Shown here piece by piece: positions 24,901-39,900 of a DNA stretch of 64,000 nucleotides (the stretch's first letter is position 1; every line of letters begins with the position of its first letter). Under the pieces are notes generated by a model that saw only the letters and a program-made list of their open reading frames with translations, ran no database searches and was not told the origin of the DNA. Source of the DNA: Spisula solida (taxonomy: Eukaryota > Mollusca > Bivalvia > Venerida > Mactridae); the NCBI GenBank assembly GCA_947247005.1, contig OX365950.1, positions 12,598,720 through 12,662,719 on the forward strand, in the 5' to 3' direction. The position numbers and the translations under genes are program-made.

Positions 24901-27900
24901 TGGATCTGTACCATCAACCCCTGTCTATCCCTGGATCTGTATCATCAACCCCTGTCTGTCCCTGGATCTGTACGATCAACCCCTGTCTATCCCTGGATCT
25001 GTACCATCAACCCCTGTCTATCCCTGGATATGTATCATCAACCCCTGTCTGTCCCTGGATCTGTACCATCAACCCCTGTCTATCCCTGGATCTATATCAT
25101 CAACCCCTGTCTATCCCTGGATCTGTATCATCAACCCCTGTCTGTCCCTGGATCTGTACCATCAACCCCTGTCTATCCCTGGACCTGTACCATCAACCCC
25201 TGTCTATCCCTGGATCTGTACCATCAACCCCTGTCTGTCCCTGGATCTGTATTATCAACCCCTGTCTATCCCTGGATCTGTATCATCAACCCCTGTCTAT
25301 CCCTGGATCTGTACCATCAACCCCTGTCTGTCCCTGGATCTGTACCATCAACCCCTGTCTATCCCTGGATCTGTACCATCAACCCCTGTCTGTCCCTGGA
25401 TCTGTACCATCAACCCCTGTCTATCCCTGGATCTGTATCATGGACCCTGTCTATCCCTGGATCTGTATTATCAATACTATCTGTGTCTGGATCCTTTTAC
25501 CTGTTTGAGGCATCTACTGTATATGCATAGGGAAGAGTTTTGCAGGACAGAAAAACCTGTTCGGAGTTCCCAGAGTCACTGGTGTTTAATGTGGTTTATA
25601 AAAATAAAGGTAATATTACCAGTTAAGAGAAATAATGTTGTTGAAATTTTTTACAGTGTATTTAAACCGTCACCAGCTAAGTAGGTCTAGATCTTGCCTT
25701 TGTGAATGTGATTTGCTTGTGTGACATAAAAAATAACACGATCATGTGACATAAACTTATTTATCCACACAAAACACTTAAACTGTGTTATGAGAATTAA
25801 TTAATTAGGAAATGAATCAGTCTCATTTAGAACTACTTATATCATAAAACTTCACAAAAATAGTAATGAAATTACTCTGAAAACATTTGAATACTGTAAA
25901 CCAAGAAATTATTTCACGTGATTTAATTTGGCGGTGTTCGCTAGTGGTAGAATTTTGTGCAATTAAGTCGCCTCGAAAATGCTAAAAACATTAATAAGAA
26001 CATTGCGGGAAACTTAAAAACGCGAAAACTTGTAGTAGCGAATATGCCGACGATCAGCAAAATGTGAAGGTTAGTATTCACGAAAGTAAATTGGTTTACA
26101 GTTATGAATGAAAATATAATACTGGTAAATTCAACATGTTTAAAGTCTTGGTTTCATAGCTTAGGTGTTGATAAATAATGTCTCATATTTGTGATTTATC
26201 CTGTATCATCTGAGATCAAAACTCTTATATACCTCACAACAAATTGTTGGCATTCACCAGCTCCCACAGGGTTCCCTGATGTACTTCCTGTATACACAAA
26301 ATATTGGATCAATTGATTAATATACTAAAATTGTTGTAATTTCACCATCCATGTACTCCTCCTAAAAAAAACCATCCACCGTCACACCCATCTCTCGCCA
26401 GCATATCCAACTCCCGTCAGCACAACCAAGTCCCTGTCTACTCACCTAACCACCAACTTCTCAACTGCATGACTGAAACTGTGTTTAGTTGATTGAAGAC
26501 TATACACATGTACAAAGCCATTTTGTTCCCTACCTCTCCTGGTTATATTGTAGACACGTCGTTAGCAGAAATACAGGTTATAGCATTGGTTGGTTAACCA
26601 GGAATGCTCACTTGTCAACATAGTGCTGCATATAATTTTATACTGATGAAACATGACAGAAAAATTCCAAAAATAATTATCCATATTCAATCATATTTTG
26701 GTATATTATTAGTAAACTTTATTTGCAGAAATTATTTTTGCTGTTTTTGTACTTGTTTGATATTTAGTAAATATAGTACTATATAGTGTTGGTATAGTGT
26801 TGGTATAGGTACTGTTGTTAAACATCAGATGTCTTAGTATAATTATTTGCCTGTTTAGCTTGACCAAAGAATAAGGAGAGATATTCTACTCATGCATGAT
26901 CATAATTGGTGTTAGCATCACACTTTGGTTAAAGCACAGTTAAACTCCTGCATGCATTTTAACAAACACCATATTTTAATACCAGTTTTCGTTGTTGGTT
27001 TATAATTCAACACACAAAGATACTTAGATAGATTTAAATGTTTTATCATTACAATAATTCTTGTTACAGATGTTCTAGGTTTAAGCCAATGTATCAGCAA
27101 TAGGAAATGAAATATATTAAAATATTTTTGTTCAGATATAAGGGTAAGCCTGATACGATATGATACAAAGACAATTCTGTAATTGAATTCCTGTTTTACT
27201 GTTGCAGTGTGAGACCTGATTCGGCCAACTATGACAACTTTCCGACAATGCTTGTAGATGATGATGACGATGATGATGATATTGGTATGTATGGTAACGT
27301 ACTGAAACCTCCACTACCCACAGTATCCGAGGTGCAAGAAGATAAACCATCATCGTCCAAAGGCTCAGTGTACGTGTCTAGAATTATCATTTTAGTTATA
27401 CCGGTATATATGAGGGGTGATTGCGAAGTTCGTGTTAATTGCTTATAAATAGTTAATTTTTTGTTAAATGTAGATGAAACTTCACTATTAAGAGGATCAT
27501 CATGAGTGAAGCTGAATTGCAGATCGGAATAAAAATTCCATCGATTTATAACTTTTTACTGACAAACACCCTACACTGTTCTGATAAGTGATGAGCTAGA
27601 ATGTGCATACATCACATGTGCAGCTTTTTGGTACAAATATCAAGACTGATCTCCCTTGATAAAGTGTCTTGTTAAGTCTATATCCATAATAAAATTGTCT
27701 CTCCGTGTTACTTATTGGAAATGGATTGGTGATGGACATGGTTTAGGGGTGTATGGCAAGTGTATGGAGTAATGGGTTATACAGTGAAACCAGCATTGGT
27801 TATGTTGGCCTTAGCTGCCATATGGGCTAATAATAGTGACCAAAAACCCATTACTTCTTTTCATTCAATCACAAAATTGGAACCCCTCTTTTATTGATGA

Positions 27901-30900
27901 TATCATTTTTAGGTCTTTGAAAAATGAATGCAATGGGAGACATGAGCAATAATTGTACACTTTGTCATAATTTCTGAAAGGTTAAGTGAAGAACTTCTGT
28001 GCCTATTTAAAATCACTTGTAGAGAACACAGTCAAGAGTCTAATGAAAGATGATTTGTGTCGCCTCAAAAGGCGACATATAGGTGTTACTTTGGCGGCTG
28101 CGGCGTCACAAATTGCTTGTCCGGAGCATAACTTTGTCACCTTAAGTTCAAATGATTCAAGAATTGGTATGCATGTTTCTGGCAATAAGCCGGAGTGCAG
28201 TGCGCAAGAGCCATAACTCTACCTGTCATAGTTTTTGAATTATTTCCCTTTGATTGATTTTATTAGAGCATTTCTTGTCCGGAGCATAACTTTGTCACCT
28301 TAAGTTCAAATGACTCTAGATTTGGTATGCATGTTTCTTGCAATAAGTCGAAGTGCACAAGAACCATAACTCTACCTGTCATAGTTTTTGAATTATTGCC
28401 CTTTGATTGATTTTATTAGAGCATTTCTTGTCCGGAGCATAACTTTGTCACCTTAAGTTCAAATGACTCAAGATTTTGTATGTATGTTTCTTGCAATAAG
28501 CCGAAATGCAGTGCACAAGAACCATAACTCTGCCTTGCATCGTTTTTTAATTATTTCCCTTAGATAGATTTAATTTGAGCATTTCTTGTCCGGAGGATAA
28601 CTTTGTCACCATGAGGTTGAATGACTTGAAACTTGGTATGCATGTTTCTTACCAAAAGTCCAAGTGCAGTACACAAGAACCATAACTCTACCTTGTGCCA
28701 TTTTTATTTTTTTCCCTTTGATTGATTTTATAAGCATTTCTTGTCCGTGGCATAACTTTGTCACCATAAGTATTAATGACTCAAAAATAGGTATGCATGT
28801 TTCTTTGCTGTGACATGAAGTGCAGTGCGCAAGAATCATAACTCTAGCTTGTGTAGTGTTTGAATGATTCCCTTCAGATTGATTTTACCAGGACATTTTT
28901 TTGTCCAGAGCATCGCTTTGTCGTTTTTAGTTCAGATGACTAGAGAAGTTTTCCATGACAAATGTGCATTTCGTCAGGCGACACATGCGACTCGCAGAGC
29001 TTTTATTTTTAAGAATAGTCGTGGGCAAAGTTCAATCAATTTATTCTCCATTTTCCTCATCCTATTCTGACCCTGACTATTTTTGTAACATTTTTATCAC
29101 ACAATGTTCTAGTTGCTATGGTAATTATTTTAGTTATATGTATATAATTTTACAGTAGAATTTACAGTAGCCAGGACAGAGAATGGTATGAGTGTTCTAC
29201 TAATGATCAATTTAGGTATTTTTAAACCTTGCAAAGTGATGTAGTAGTATCAAAAGCATATTGTTCATTGATTTAATTTTAATTACTAGTATTTTTGTAC
29301 ATAGGCTACAATGCATGTTTAAATTATCTTTTATGCACCATATTGTATGCAATATTGTCAATTGTATTTTATAGGTTTACTCTAAATTATAGGTGTACAA
29401 AATGTGTTGAACTGCAAGTTTGCTCAGTCAGTGCCCAATTAGGACTCATGCAGAGCCCCATTTGAGACTCATTCAGTGGCCCATTTGGGACTCAGCTGGT
29501 GCCCCATTGTTAGGACCCTGTCAGTGCCCCATTAGAACTCAGTTAGTGCCCCATTGTTGGGACCTTGTCAGTGCCCCATTAGGACTCAGTTAGTGCCCCA
29601 TTTGAGACTCAGTCCGTGCCCCATTTGGGACTCATTTGGTACCTCATGTGGGACTCAGTTAGTACCTCATGTGGGACTCAGTTAGTGCCCCATTTGAGAC
29701 TTAGTCGGTGCCCCATTTGAGACTCAGTCGGTGCCCCATTTGGGACTCAGTTGGTGCCCCATTTGGGACTCAGTTAATACCCCATTTGGGACTCATTTGG
29801 TACCTCATGTGGGACTCAATTAGTACCTCATGTGGGACTCAGTTAGTGCCCCATTTGAGACTTAGTCGGTGCCCAATTTGAGACCCAGTTGGTGCCCTAT
29901 TTAGGACTCAGTTTGTCCCCCATTTAGGATGCAGTTTGTACCCCATTGGGACTCAATCAGTGCCACATTTGGGATAGTCGCTTTACCCAACCACTTGCGC
30001 AACGTCATTCTTGACTGAACATATGGAACTCATCTGAAAGTAGACGGTATGAGATTTGTTGAAGTCATGAATTGATTTAATATTTTCTCTTGTCTAATAT
30101 AAATATTACGTAAACTCACTATGATGAAGCTCTTGTCAATTTGGCTTGTCGATCCTCTTTCTGCTGCCTTAAAATCATACAACTACCTAGCCACAGATTA
30201 GTCGGCTAATGAGAATGATGTGTGTACAGATAATGCAAGCTACATCCAGATGGTTCATGAACTGTCTAATTAAGAGTTATGGCCCTTGAATTATGAAAAA
30301 TTGGCTGTTCTGTGCTGGTGTTGCCCTTAAATAGAATAATGAAAGAATATCTAATGAATGTTTGGTCAGTATAATTTAGTTGATCAAGTTTACAAGATTT
30401 CACGTCTACTTGTGACCAGTAACAAAGCATTGAATTATAAAATGACTACTTCGAATCTGTGTGATGCATAACTCTAAAAGGCATATACCCATTCCCTAAC
30501 ACAATTAAATGTAGATGGCAGCTCTGTTTGTATTTGGCAAAGTAAGTGAAGTTACGGCCCTTTATTGTGCAAAATATTGAAGGTTGGGGCACCTGTCCCA
30601 TCACAGTTCAAAAATGTTTACTGAGCTATATTTTGCTTTATATGAATTTGAAACAATTATTTTGCAAAGCTTTTACACAATATTGTATCTAGTATTCAGT
30701 TGCATATATTGTGCACTTGGTGTATATACATGTATAGTGTTGATAGAATTTAAACTATTTTTTGACAAACTATTTCAGTCTGATATATTAATACGGTGTT
30801 AAAAAAGATAATAAACAATCGGACAGGGAAGGCAGCACTCAACTTAAACAGCCAAGCACAGAAAACAATTACAGACCACAATTACACGGCAAAATGCCAA

Positions 30901-33900
30901 ACACAACTGAATGAGTAAATGAACTTAACCGCTGAAAATCCAAGTTTTTGGAGAGGCTGTACTGTAATTAGAATAATGATATTTTTTACAGTAAAGTAAC
31001 TAGGGAATGGTATGAGATAGATAGTAACAATGATGATGACATTAGGTATAAATATAGGCAATGTATAGTCAAGTCAGGGTAAGAATAGAGTGACACAGCA
31101 GTCCAGTCCACTATTACGGTGTAAAACCAATTAAAAAGGCTTATCCAGACAGCTATAATTTCAATTCTAAAGTAACATACTATATTTGCCTTACCTGTTC
31201 AGCCAACTGTTTCAATCTTTTGTGTACACATAAACAAAAACGTCACTCTCGCAATATCCTAACTGGACTGTAACTAGACAGTAAGCTAGGCTTTCGTCGC
31301 ATGACAACTTTAAGCTCATCTTACGCTAAATCTCATAGAGTTAATGCACTTGTGCTACTGGGTGCTGACAATGGAACTTTATGTAAAAGTGATGACGTGT
31401 ACACGTATGTACATGATATCCTGTACGGCAAAACTATAGTAACTGCTTCTTGTTGTAAAAATCTGTTGTATTCGTTGCTATGGTGATGTTGTCTATGGTG
31501 GAACTTTGACATGTGTGGTATAAAATCTCTTTAAGCTAATTACTTCTGTATACTAGTTTTCCAGTTGCGCTTCTTAAAGTAGGCATGCTTAAATATTCAT
31601 AAACTATTCATATATTAGTAAAATTAGCTTCTCCAGTACCCAGTATCTTGTATCAAGCAGAACCCCGATCTTTTGGATAAGATTTGGCTTGCTTTACGCC
31701 CACCTGGTTAGCACAGTGGATATTCCACTAGCTTTTTACCTGAGCGATCCTGGTTTGATAATATGTTTGATAGGTTATAGTTTTCCATGATTCTAAATAA
31801 ACCAAAGTCATTACAAATGGTACTGGTGTATCCCCCTTGCTTGACACCCAGCATAGTTAGTTCAATGTAACTCGAGTGTTCGGTGCTCGGTGTATCAATT
31901 TATATAGGCATGTACCATAGTTTTGCACTGAGCCCTCGAGCTGTAAGTTTGCCTGTTGTCAGGATACTATGACTGGGCACTCCCTATTAGACTGAAAAAC
32001 TGTTGACCAGTGGGACTTAAGACTGTATTTCACTTGCTGTATGTATACATAGGCTAGTTTTGACATGACATTTAAGCATTTGTTGAATTCAATAATGCAT
32101 AGTGCTGTATATACTCAGATGCTAGTCAATATAGAAGAGAGCTAATATTAAGGAGAGGGCTTACAATATAGGCTAAATATGTTGGTCAATCATATTTCAT
32201 AAGAAATAGAAATTATTAAACTATCTATGACATAGATAATCAATATTCTCATACTATTATGATACAGCGTTTCTATCTTATTTCATGACACAAAAAATAT
32301 CGCAGTCATTATGAGTATAAAGAGAAAAATATCTCCAACACAAGCATGTTGTATCAAACATGAAAGGCTTCTGAAAAGTGGTAGAAAATGAGACATAAGC
32401 AACGACAACACATTACTGTAGCATTCATGATATGATATTTACTTATGGTATGTATAGAACTGACAGTGTGTGCCCTTCATTGATTCTTATTCTCTAGTGA
32501 ATTCTTCTTGCTCTGATCTGCCATTGAACATTTATAATAAATGAGGAATATATAAATGATTGTATTTCAGTCATGGTATGACCAGCCTCAAAGGTGTTAA
32601 ACCAGAGGGAAGTCAGTTAAGTATAAAACCAGTCATTGTGGCCAATAGCAACAACAAGGCAGCAAGTGCTTCACCAACGAAGAAGTTTACACCTCCTGGA
32701 GTACCACACTATCACCCTGACAATCTGGAGCCTACACAATCAGAGGATTCTGATAGTATGTATATAAAGCATGTAGAATCAATTGAGGACTATCATTCAA
32801 TACACCCTCCTTCATCATGCAATCCTTCATTTCATCATGTTATCCTTTATCATTTATACTTCAAAATGTCATCCTTTGTCATTTATCCTTCAAAATGTCA
32901 TCCTTTGTCATTTATCCTTCCAAATGACATCCTTTATCATCTATCCTTCATAATGTCATCCTTTATTATCTATCCTTCATAATGTAATCTTTGATTGTCT
33001 ATCATTCATAATGCCATCATTCATAATGTCATTCATGTCATCCTTCATCCTTCATATCATCCTTTTCCTTCATAATGTCATCCTTTATCATTTATCTTCA
33101 GTGTCTACAGGCTACAATGGCACTTTTTTATATATGAAGCTATTATGTGCACCAACTAGCTCTCAGTGGTGTGTTATGGTGATCACCAACTCAAATATAT
33201 ACACTACGCTCTATAACACTGTACAGAACTTTATTCTCAACAATAGCGTTCTAGGTAATAGTTAGAATATACGAGGGGTGATCCAGAATTACGTGTATTT
33301 TTGCTCTAATTCAAAAACCGTTATACTTACAGTTACAAATCTGTGGACCATGCAATATTGATACTTTTTGCACAAGTATACCAAATCTCATTTAGATATG
33401 ATCATAAAAAACGTAAACACAGCGTCTGTAAGGGGTATGGTTATGAATCATGGGGCAGCTCCGACATGACGTATGCTGCCATATTCACGCCTAATAACAT
33501 TTCATGAATTTTGAACACTGTAAATCAACTGTCCTTTATTTCCTCTAACCCTTTATGCTCTTATTCTATGCATATCTATTTGCCCTGTCAATATTTACTG
33601 AACAGTGTACCGTTACCAGCTCTGCAAGATCATATTTATGCTCCCCGAAAATTCGGGGGAGCATATAGTTGCCGCTTTGTCCGTCCGTCGTTCCGTCCGA
33701 TATTTTTGTCCTGAGCCTAACTCAAAAAGTATGTGAGGTATCATCATGAAACTTCGTAGGTGGATAGATCTCAATGAGTAGAAGTGCAGTGCTCAAGAAC
33801 CACAACTCTACATAACACATTTTTGGAGTTATTGCCCTTTGTTATTTTTCATACTTAGCTTTTTGTCCGAAGCCTAACTCAAAAAGTATGTGAGGTATCA

Positions 33901-36900
33901 TCATGAAACTTCATTGGTGGATAGATCTCAATGAGTAGAAGTGCAGTGCTCAAGAAACACAACTCTACATAACCTATTTTTGGAGTTATTCCCCTTTGTT
34001 ATTTTTCATACTTAATTCCTGTCTATGCCATAACTCAAACAGTATTAGAGATATCAATTGGAAACTTCATAGGTTAATATATCTCATTGTGGGGAAGTGC
34101 AGTGCCTAAGAACCATTACTCTTCATAGCATAATTTTGAAGTTATGGCCCTTTGTAATTTTTCATACTTAATTCTTGTCCAGGTCATAACTTGTACAGTA
34201 TTAGAGATATCAATTTGAAACTTCATAGTTGAAAAAATCTCATTAAGTTATAGTGCAGTGCCAAAGAACCATAACTCTCTTTTGCATATTTCTGGAGTAT
34301 TTTTTCTGTGACAAACATCCCACGGGGAGCATCTCCGGTCACTGACTGCTCTTGTTTTCCACTGATGTCACGGATGGTTGATTCTGACCAATGTTAGTAC
34401 CGATTTAGTCAACGTCGGGTTTTTTCCTCTATCTGCATTGTCTGCCACATTATTCAGACCTTCTCTTAAATGTGTATGCCACTGAAAACATTAAAGTGGC
34501 TGTGATACAAAAGGTTTAATACTTGAGTTCTCCTACATTTTTGTCATCTGCGTTTGGGTTTTTCCTCTGTGTACACAGACTTACATGGTTATGCGACAGT
34601 AAATAAAATCTTGTGAAATCATTTTGTACATTAATTAGGATATGACAATAGTAACACATATATTCATAACATGACGGATATACCGAATTTAACCTTGAAA
34701 TGTCACCTAGTTGTTGATACGATAATAGACAACGTAATGCCATACTTTTGATTTTTTATTGAAGAAACACAGTAACAATCAGCAATAATGTAACAAGTTT
34801 TACTGAATAATTCTGTGTTGATCCGCGAAAGTATTTATGTGTTGCTATGGTAGCGTATAACTTTTGATGCAAATGATTATTTTTCAAAATGATTTATGTC
34901 AATAATAGATATAAGCCGCTTTTGTGTAATTTTCATACCGATCCGACCTAAAATAAACTTTTTAGAGCAAAAGTCCACGTAATTCGGGACCACCCCTCGT
35001 ATTAAACAGTTTAACTGTTAGTACAATTTGAATTTTGAGCATGGAATTAAGTCAAGCTTGAAAAACATTTCATAATCATGGGGCCATAGCTCATTGTATT
35101 ACAAAACTGTAGTGTATGTAACTATTTGTTTCTTCCAGCATTTCGATCTTAGATAAAATAAAAGTCCTGATAGAGAGATTAAAGCTGAAAAATGTAAAGG
35201 ATTTTTATTTGCCCATTACTAGTAACATGCACTTGTTTACATTTTCACTGTAACTCCCTGTGTTAGGAAGTATTGCATAAAAAAATCATGTGCTGATAAA
35301 CATAAAAACATCCTTATAGTGTAGAATTAACACTTGGTTTTGTGTGTTTAAGTGAGTTATGCACCTTAGGCTTGCTTGGGTATATTGTTGGACCCCAATT
35401 GTTTGCTCAAAACATTGTTCAGCTAGTTACTGATGAATATTCACGAAAACAAACTTTCGATTGCCTAATCTCCCACAGCTTAAATTGTAGTAGAAACGGG
35501 TTCCGACGATGGCTTGGGTATTGAATGGAAAAATGATATCACAATATTTTGCAAATTTAGGCCTGGTATTGAGATATATTGCAATATTGCAAACATTTAA
35601 TACCAAACAAGAAATTATTTTGCTATTATGTTGACAAGTAGCAAAGACAATTTCTTTGCATTGAAGAATGATATAATCTTCTAGAACATTTAGAATTGGA
35701 TGTGTTGTCATTCTGATATGTTGTGGTATTTCATTAGAGCTTAAAAATGTCTCCATTATCCAGAGTTTTCGACTGTATACCTTGTCACAGTACTTTGATA
35801 GTAGCTGACAAACCACCATACATTCTGCTTTCTTTCTGCTTCACAGCTACGGACACTATTAGTGAAATGGAGTGTAAGTCCACCCCTGCCTTATGAGTTT
35901 CTGGTTTCTCGCATGCTAATGCATGCAGAAAATGTGCATGGCACAGGGTACCATCTCGATTACATAAAAAATTGGATGCCTGTCGAGTATCTATGCAAGT
36001 CACACAAAGGATTTGATGCTTATTGATTTAATGCTGACTCAACAGTCACCCCACAGGGGGCCAGCATGCAGTTTGAATGGTATATGATGCTTGACTGTGA
36101 CCTAAAATTGACCAGCCGACGACTTATATACTATTGTATATATATATATATAAAGTTATAAACTAACAGGTCACTTTCGAGCAGTATGTATCATCCAAAC
36201 ATCGTGCCGGTCCCCAGTGTGAGGCATCCAATCCTTCATGTTACTCCCGTTCTCCGATTCTTATGTGACAGCGATGGTACCCTGTGAAGGGGCTGTTAGG
36301 GAATGTCTACAACTATTGTTCTGTTCTAATCTGTGTCATTATGTTGCTTTGATATCTTCTGCATATCTTTGTATCACTGTCACTGCTGGTTACTGTTTTA
36401 CTAACATACTTGTGTTCGGTGCAAGTTTGTGTATGCTCGTGTAATGACTGTTTCTATGGCTGTTAAAAACATTGGTTTGTCTCATCATCCGTCTGGGTAG
36501 CAAATGGTTTAGGGTTCATACGCTGTCAGGGGTTCATTATGATATAGAATGTTGGTCTCTCAGCCGCCAGCTAGTTAAACAATGGTTATCATGTGTCTAC
36601 CTGGCTGGGACTTGGCAACAAAAGGTAGAAGTGAGGAAGTAAATGAAATGTGCTTGGAATGTAGGTGTCTCAAAATAGCCAAGATAGACGACCCTTATTA
36701 ATTGGGGTAACGCTATATCTATATCAAACCAAATTTGAGACTTTCACAAACATGAGTATGTTAATGAAACAATTCCATAGTATAATATTATTTCTGTGCA
36801 TTCAAAATATTCAGTTAACTATTTAGATGATCTTTGTATTATGTATTATGTTGATAGAGTTGTGTACGGGTATATATATTATGTAATTCCTTAGATATGC

Positions 36901-39900
36901 AGTACATAGGTTAATCTTTCTGTGTATGACTGGTTACATTTAGCATTCTGTAACTTATAATATACTGCTTCCATCTATAAAACCATTGTTTACTCAATAA
37001 ATAGGCTAAATATAAGCCTCTATGTATAGCCTAGTTGTAGAGTGTCCTCTAAGAGTGCTGTAGGTCTGGGGGTTGCTCCATGACCGGGTTATAACAGAGG
37101 TTTGAAATAATATACCAGTATTAGCTCGAACACTCAGCAATTAAAAGGAGGAAACTCTTCATTTATACAATGGGTTGGCATCGAGGACAATTTGTCACAA
37201 TAGGTTGACAGGTTTTAAGAAGGAGAATCTTGCAAGAATCTATGCCAAAAGTCACAGTACTAGCAAACTGTATGGCATAGATCTAATTAAGATGCCATGT
37301 ATTGCTGTATCAAACTGGCTAGTTTGAGTTATGTCCCCTGACAGGCGGGTGATATTGCAATAAATTATTAACTAGGATGATTATATAAATAACACATAGC
37401 TTTGAGGGCCGCGGGTAACAGTACTTTCCTATGTGTTATTTATTTTATTACCCCAAACTTTTTTCAGCGATTATCTACTGTAAACCAAGAAATTATTTTA
37501 TGCAATTTAATTTAGCAGAGCTCACATGTGGAAGAATTTGAAGAAATGATAACTAGCCGCCAAAGAGTTCAAAACAAAAATAATTTATGGACATCGGGGG
37601 AGACTTAAAAAACCCTAAATATTTATAGTCACGATTTTGCTGCTGATCGGCAAAAGTGGAAGTAAATTGGTTTACAGGTTAGACACACCTAAATTATTGG
37701 CATATTTTTCAGCACCTAATAAGAGAACTCGAACAAAAAACATGGTTATGCGGGCGGGACATGCCGCCATATTGGTTTTAGAAAGAAAATGTCACGTGAC
37801 AAAAAAGTACTATCAAAAAAGTACTATCACCCTGCTGACAGTAAAAAAATGTTCAATCACATGGTATATTATTCCCTTGATCGTAATAGTAAGAATACTA
37901 CCTGTTTGTCTATGGGAAATTAACATAACGAAAAAAATGAGGGGTAATAAATTGCAATGTCACCTTATTATGTATACATGTATTGATACACCATTTCATG
38001 GCTGGGTATGGTTTAACATGGAGTGATTAGAGTGAGGTATAATAATGTTTCTATAATTGTTGCAGGATTTGGAATTGCTGATATTTGTCACAATCCTTAC
38101 TCTGTCGTCTGTATGTATACAAGCACATATTTATATTATATTACACTTGTAGATTATGCATATCTAGAAAAACTTGTATAATTGAAATTTAAAGGATTTT
38201 GAATTAGTATTAGCTACGAGGGGCCTTTGATAAGTAATGGCAACGTGCAGTGGTAGGTTACTTTGGCATACCTTTGCTGTTAGCCAAGAAATGACTGTTT
38301 GAGACCTTCAATGTACTCTCCCTGTGACTATACACACTACATGGACAGTTGAACCACAGCCACTCAGAAAATGTACTTTCAAAACCTTCTTTGGATAGTC
38401 TACTGTCTATACACTGTTACAGTAATAAATGTGCTGCCTACTGCGCTACACTTTTCAAACAGTTAAACAATGAAAAAGTTCAAATAAAAATCTTAAGGAG
38501 AGGGATGTACATTTGTATAAGGTGTGTGGAAAAAACTTGTATGTACATGGTGTTCTTTAACTTACTAATACAAGTCTTGTGCTATAGATAGGCTGTTGCA
38601 TTATCATTTCGTACTTTGATGCACTCGCCCTCGATGCAATATCATGGTCCGGAAAAAAGAGTAAATAAGAGTGGTTTTTTTCTGGACCATAAAGTCGCAT
38701 CGAGGGCATGTGCTTTGTTGCTGCAGATCCTAGTGTCTGTGGGTGCTTTGCTGTGTCTTTATAAACAACAGCCTATAGAATATTTCCCTAGTTAAATACT
38801 TCTATTGCGGACAGGACGAAATTTCCACATTATTTGACAATGTGAAACTTTATGTCTGTTGAATAGAAAATCTACCCATTCCTCTTGTATCATCATCCTC
38901 GTGCAGCTAACTGATGGGTGCACAGTATTGGACAACAAGCAGCTAACTAGTGGGTACACAATATTGGACAACAAGCAGCTAACTAGTGGGTACACAATAT
39001 TGGACAACAAGCAGCTAACTGATGGGTACACAATATTGGACAACAAACAGCTAACTGATGGGTACACAATATTGGACAACAAGCAGCTATCTAGTGGGTA
39101 CACAATATTGGACAACAAGCAGCTAACTGATGGGTACACAATATTGGACAACAAGCAGCTAACTAGTGGGTACATAATATTGGACAACAAACAGCTAACT
39201 AGTGGGTACACAATATTGGACAACAAACAGCTAACTAGTGGGTACACAATATTGGACAACAAGCAGCTAACTGATGGGTACACACTATTGGACAACAAGC
39301 AGCTAACTAGTGGGTACACAATATTGGACAACAAGCAGCTAACTAGTGGGTACACAATATTGGACAACAAGCAGCTAACTAGTGGGTACACAATATTGGA
39401 CAACAAACAGCTAACTAGTGGGTACACAATATTGGACAACAAGCAGCTAACTAGTGGGTACACAATATTGGACAACAAGCAGCTAACTGATGGGTACACA
39501 ATATTGGACAACAAGCAGCTAACTAGTGGGTACACAATATTGGACAACAAGCAGCTAACTGATGGGTACACAATATTGGACAACAAGCAGCTAACTAGTG
39601 GGTACACAATATTGGACAACAAGCAGCTAACTAGTGGGTACACAATATTGGACAACACGCAGCTAACTAGTGGGTACACAATATTGGACAACAAGCAGCT
39701 AACTAGTGGGTACACAATATTGGACAACAAGCAGCTAACTGATGGGTACACAATATTGGACAACAAGCAGCTAACTGATGGGTACACAATATTGGACAAC
39801 AAACAGCTAACTAGTGGGTACACAATATTGGACAACAAGCAGCTAACTGATGGGTACACAATATTGGACAACAAGCAGCTAACTGATGGGTACACAATAT

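Noticed and set aside
24154..25530. Long repetitive ORFs (412, 166 and 140 codons)
   Set aside because: They come from the 30-bp minisatellite and are open in several frames at once. No gene.
33102..33265. Alternative last anoctamin exon (acceptor TTTATCTTCAG, ends TAG at about 33265)
   Set aside because: Phase fits, but the sequence (long hydrophobic/Asn-rich low-complexity peptide) looks less coding than exon 21 at 43525. Not excluded.
35139..35255. Alternative last anoctamin exon after CTTCCAG (SILDKIKVLIERLKLK..., TAA)
   Set aside because: Phase fits and the acceptor is good, but there is no independent support; kept as a possibility only.
38064..38120. Exon-like GATTTGGAATTGCTGATATT after TTGTTGCAG
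   Set aside because: A good acceptor and short open frame with a GTATGT, but it neither ends nor joins another exon convincingly.
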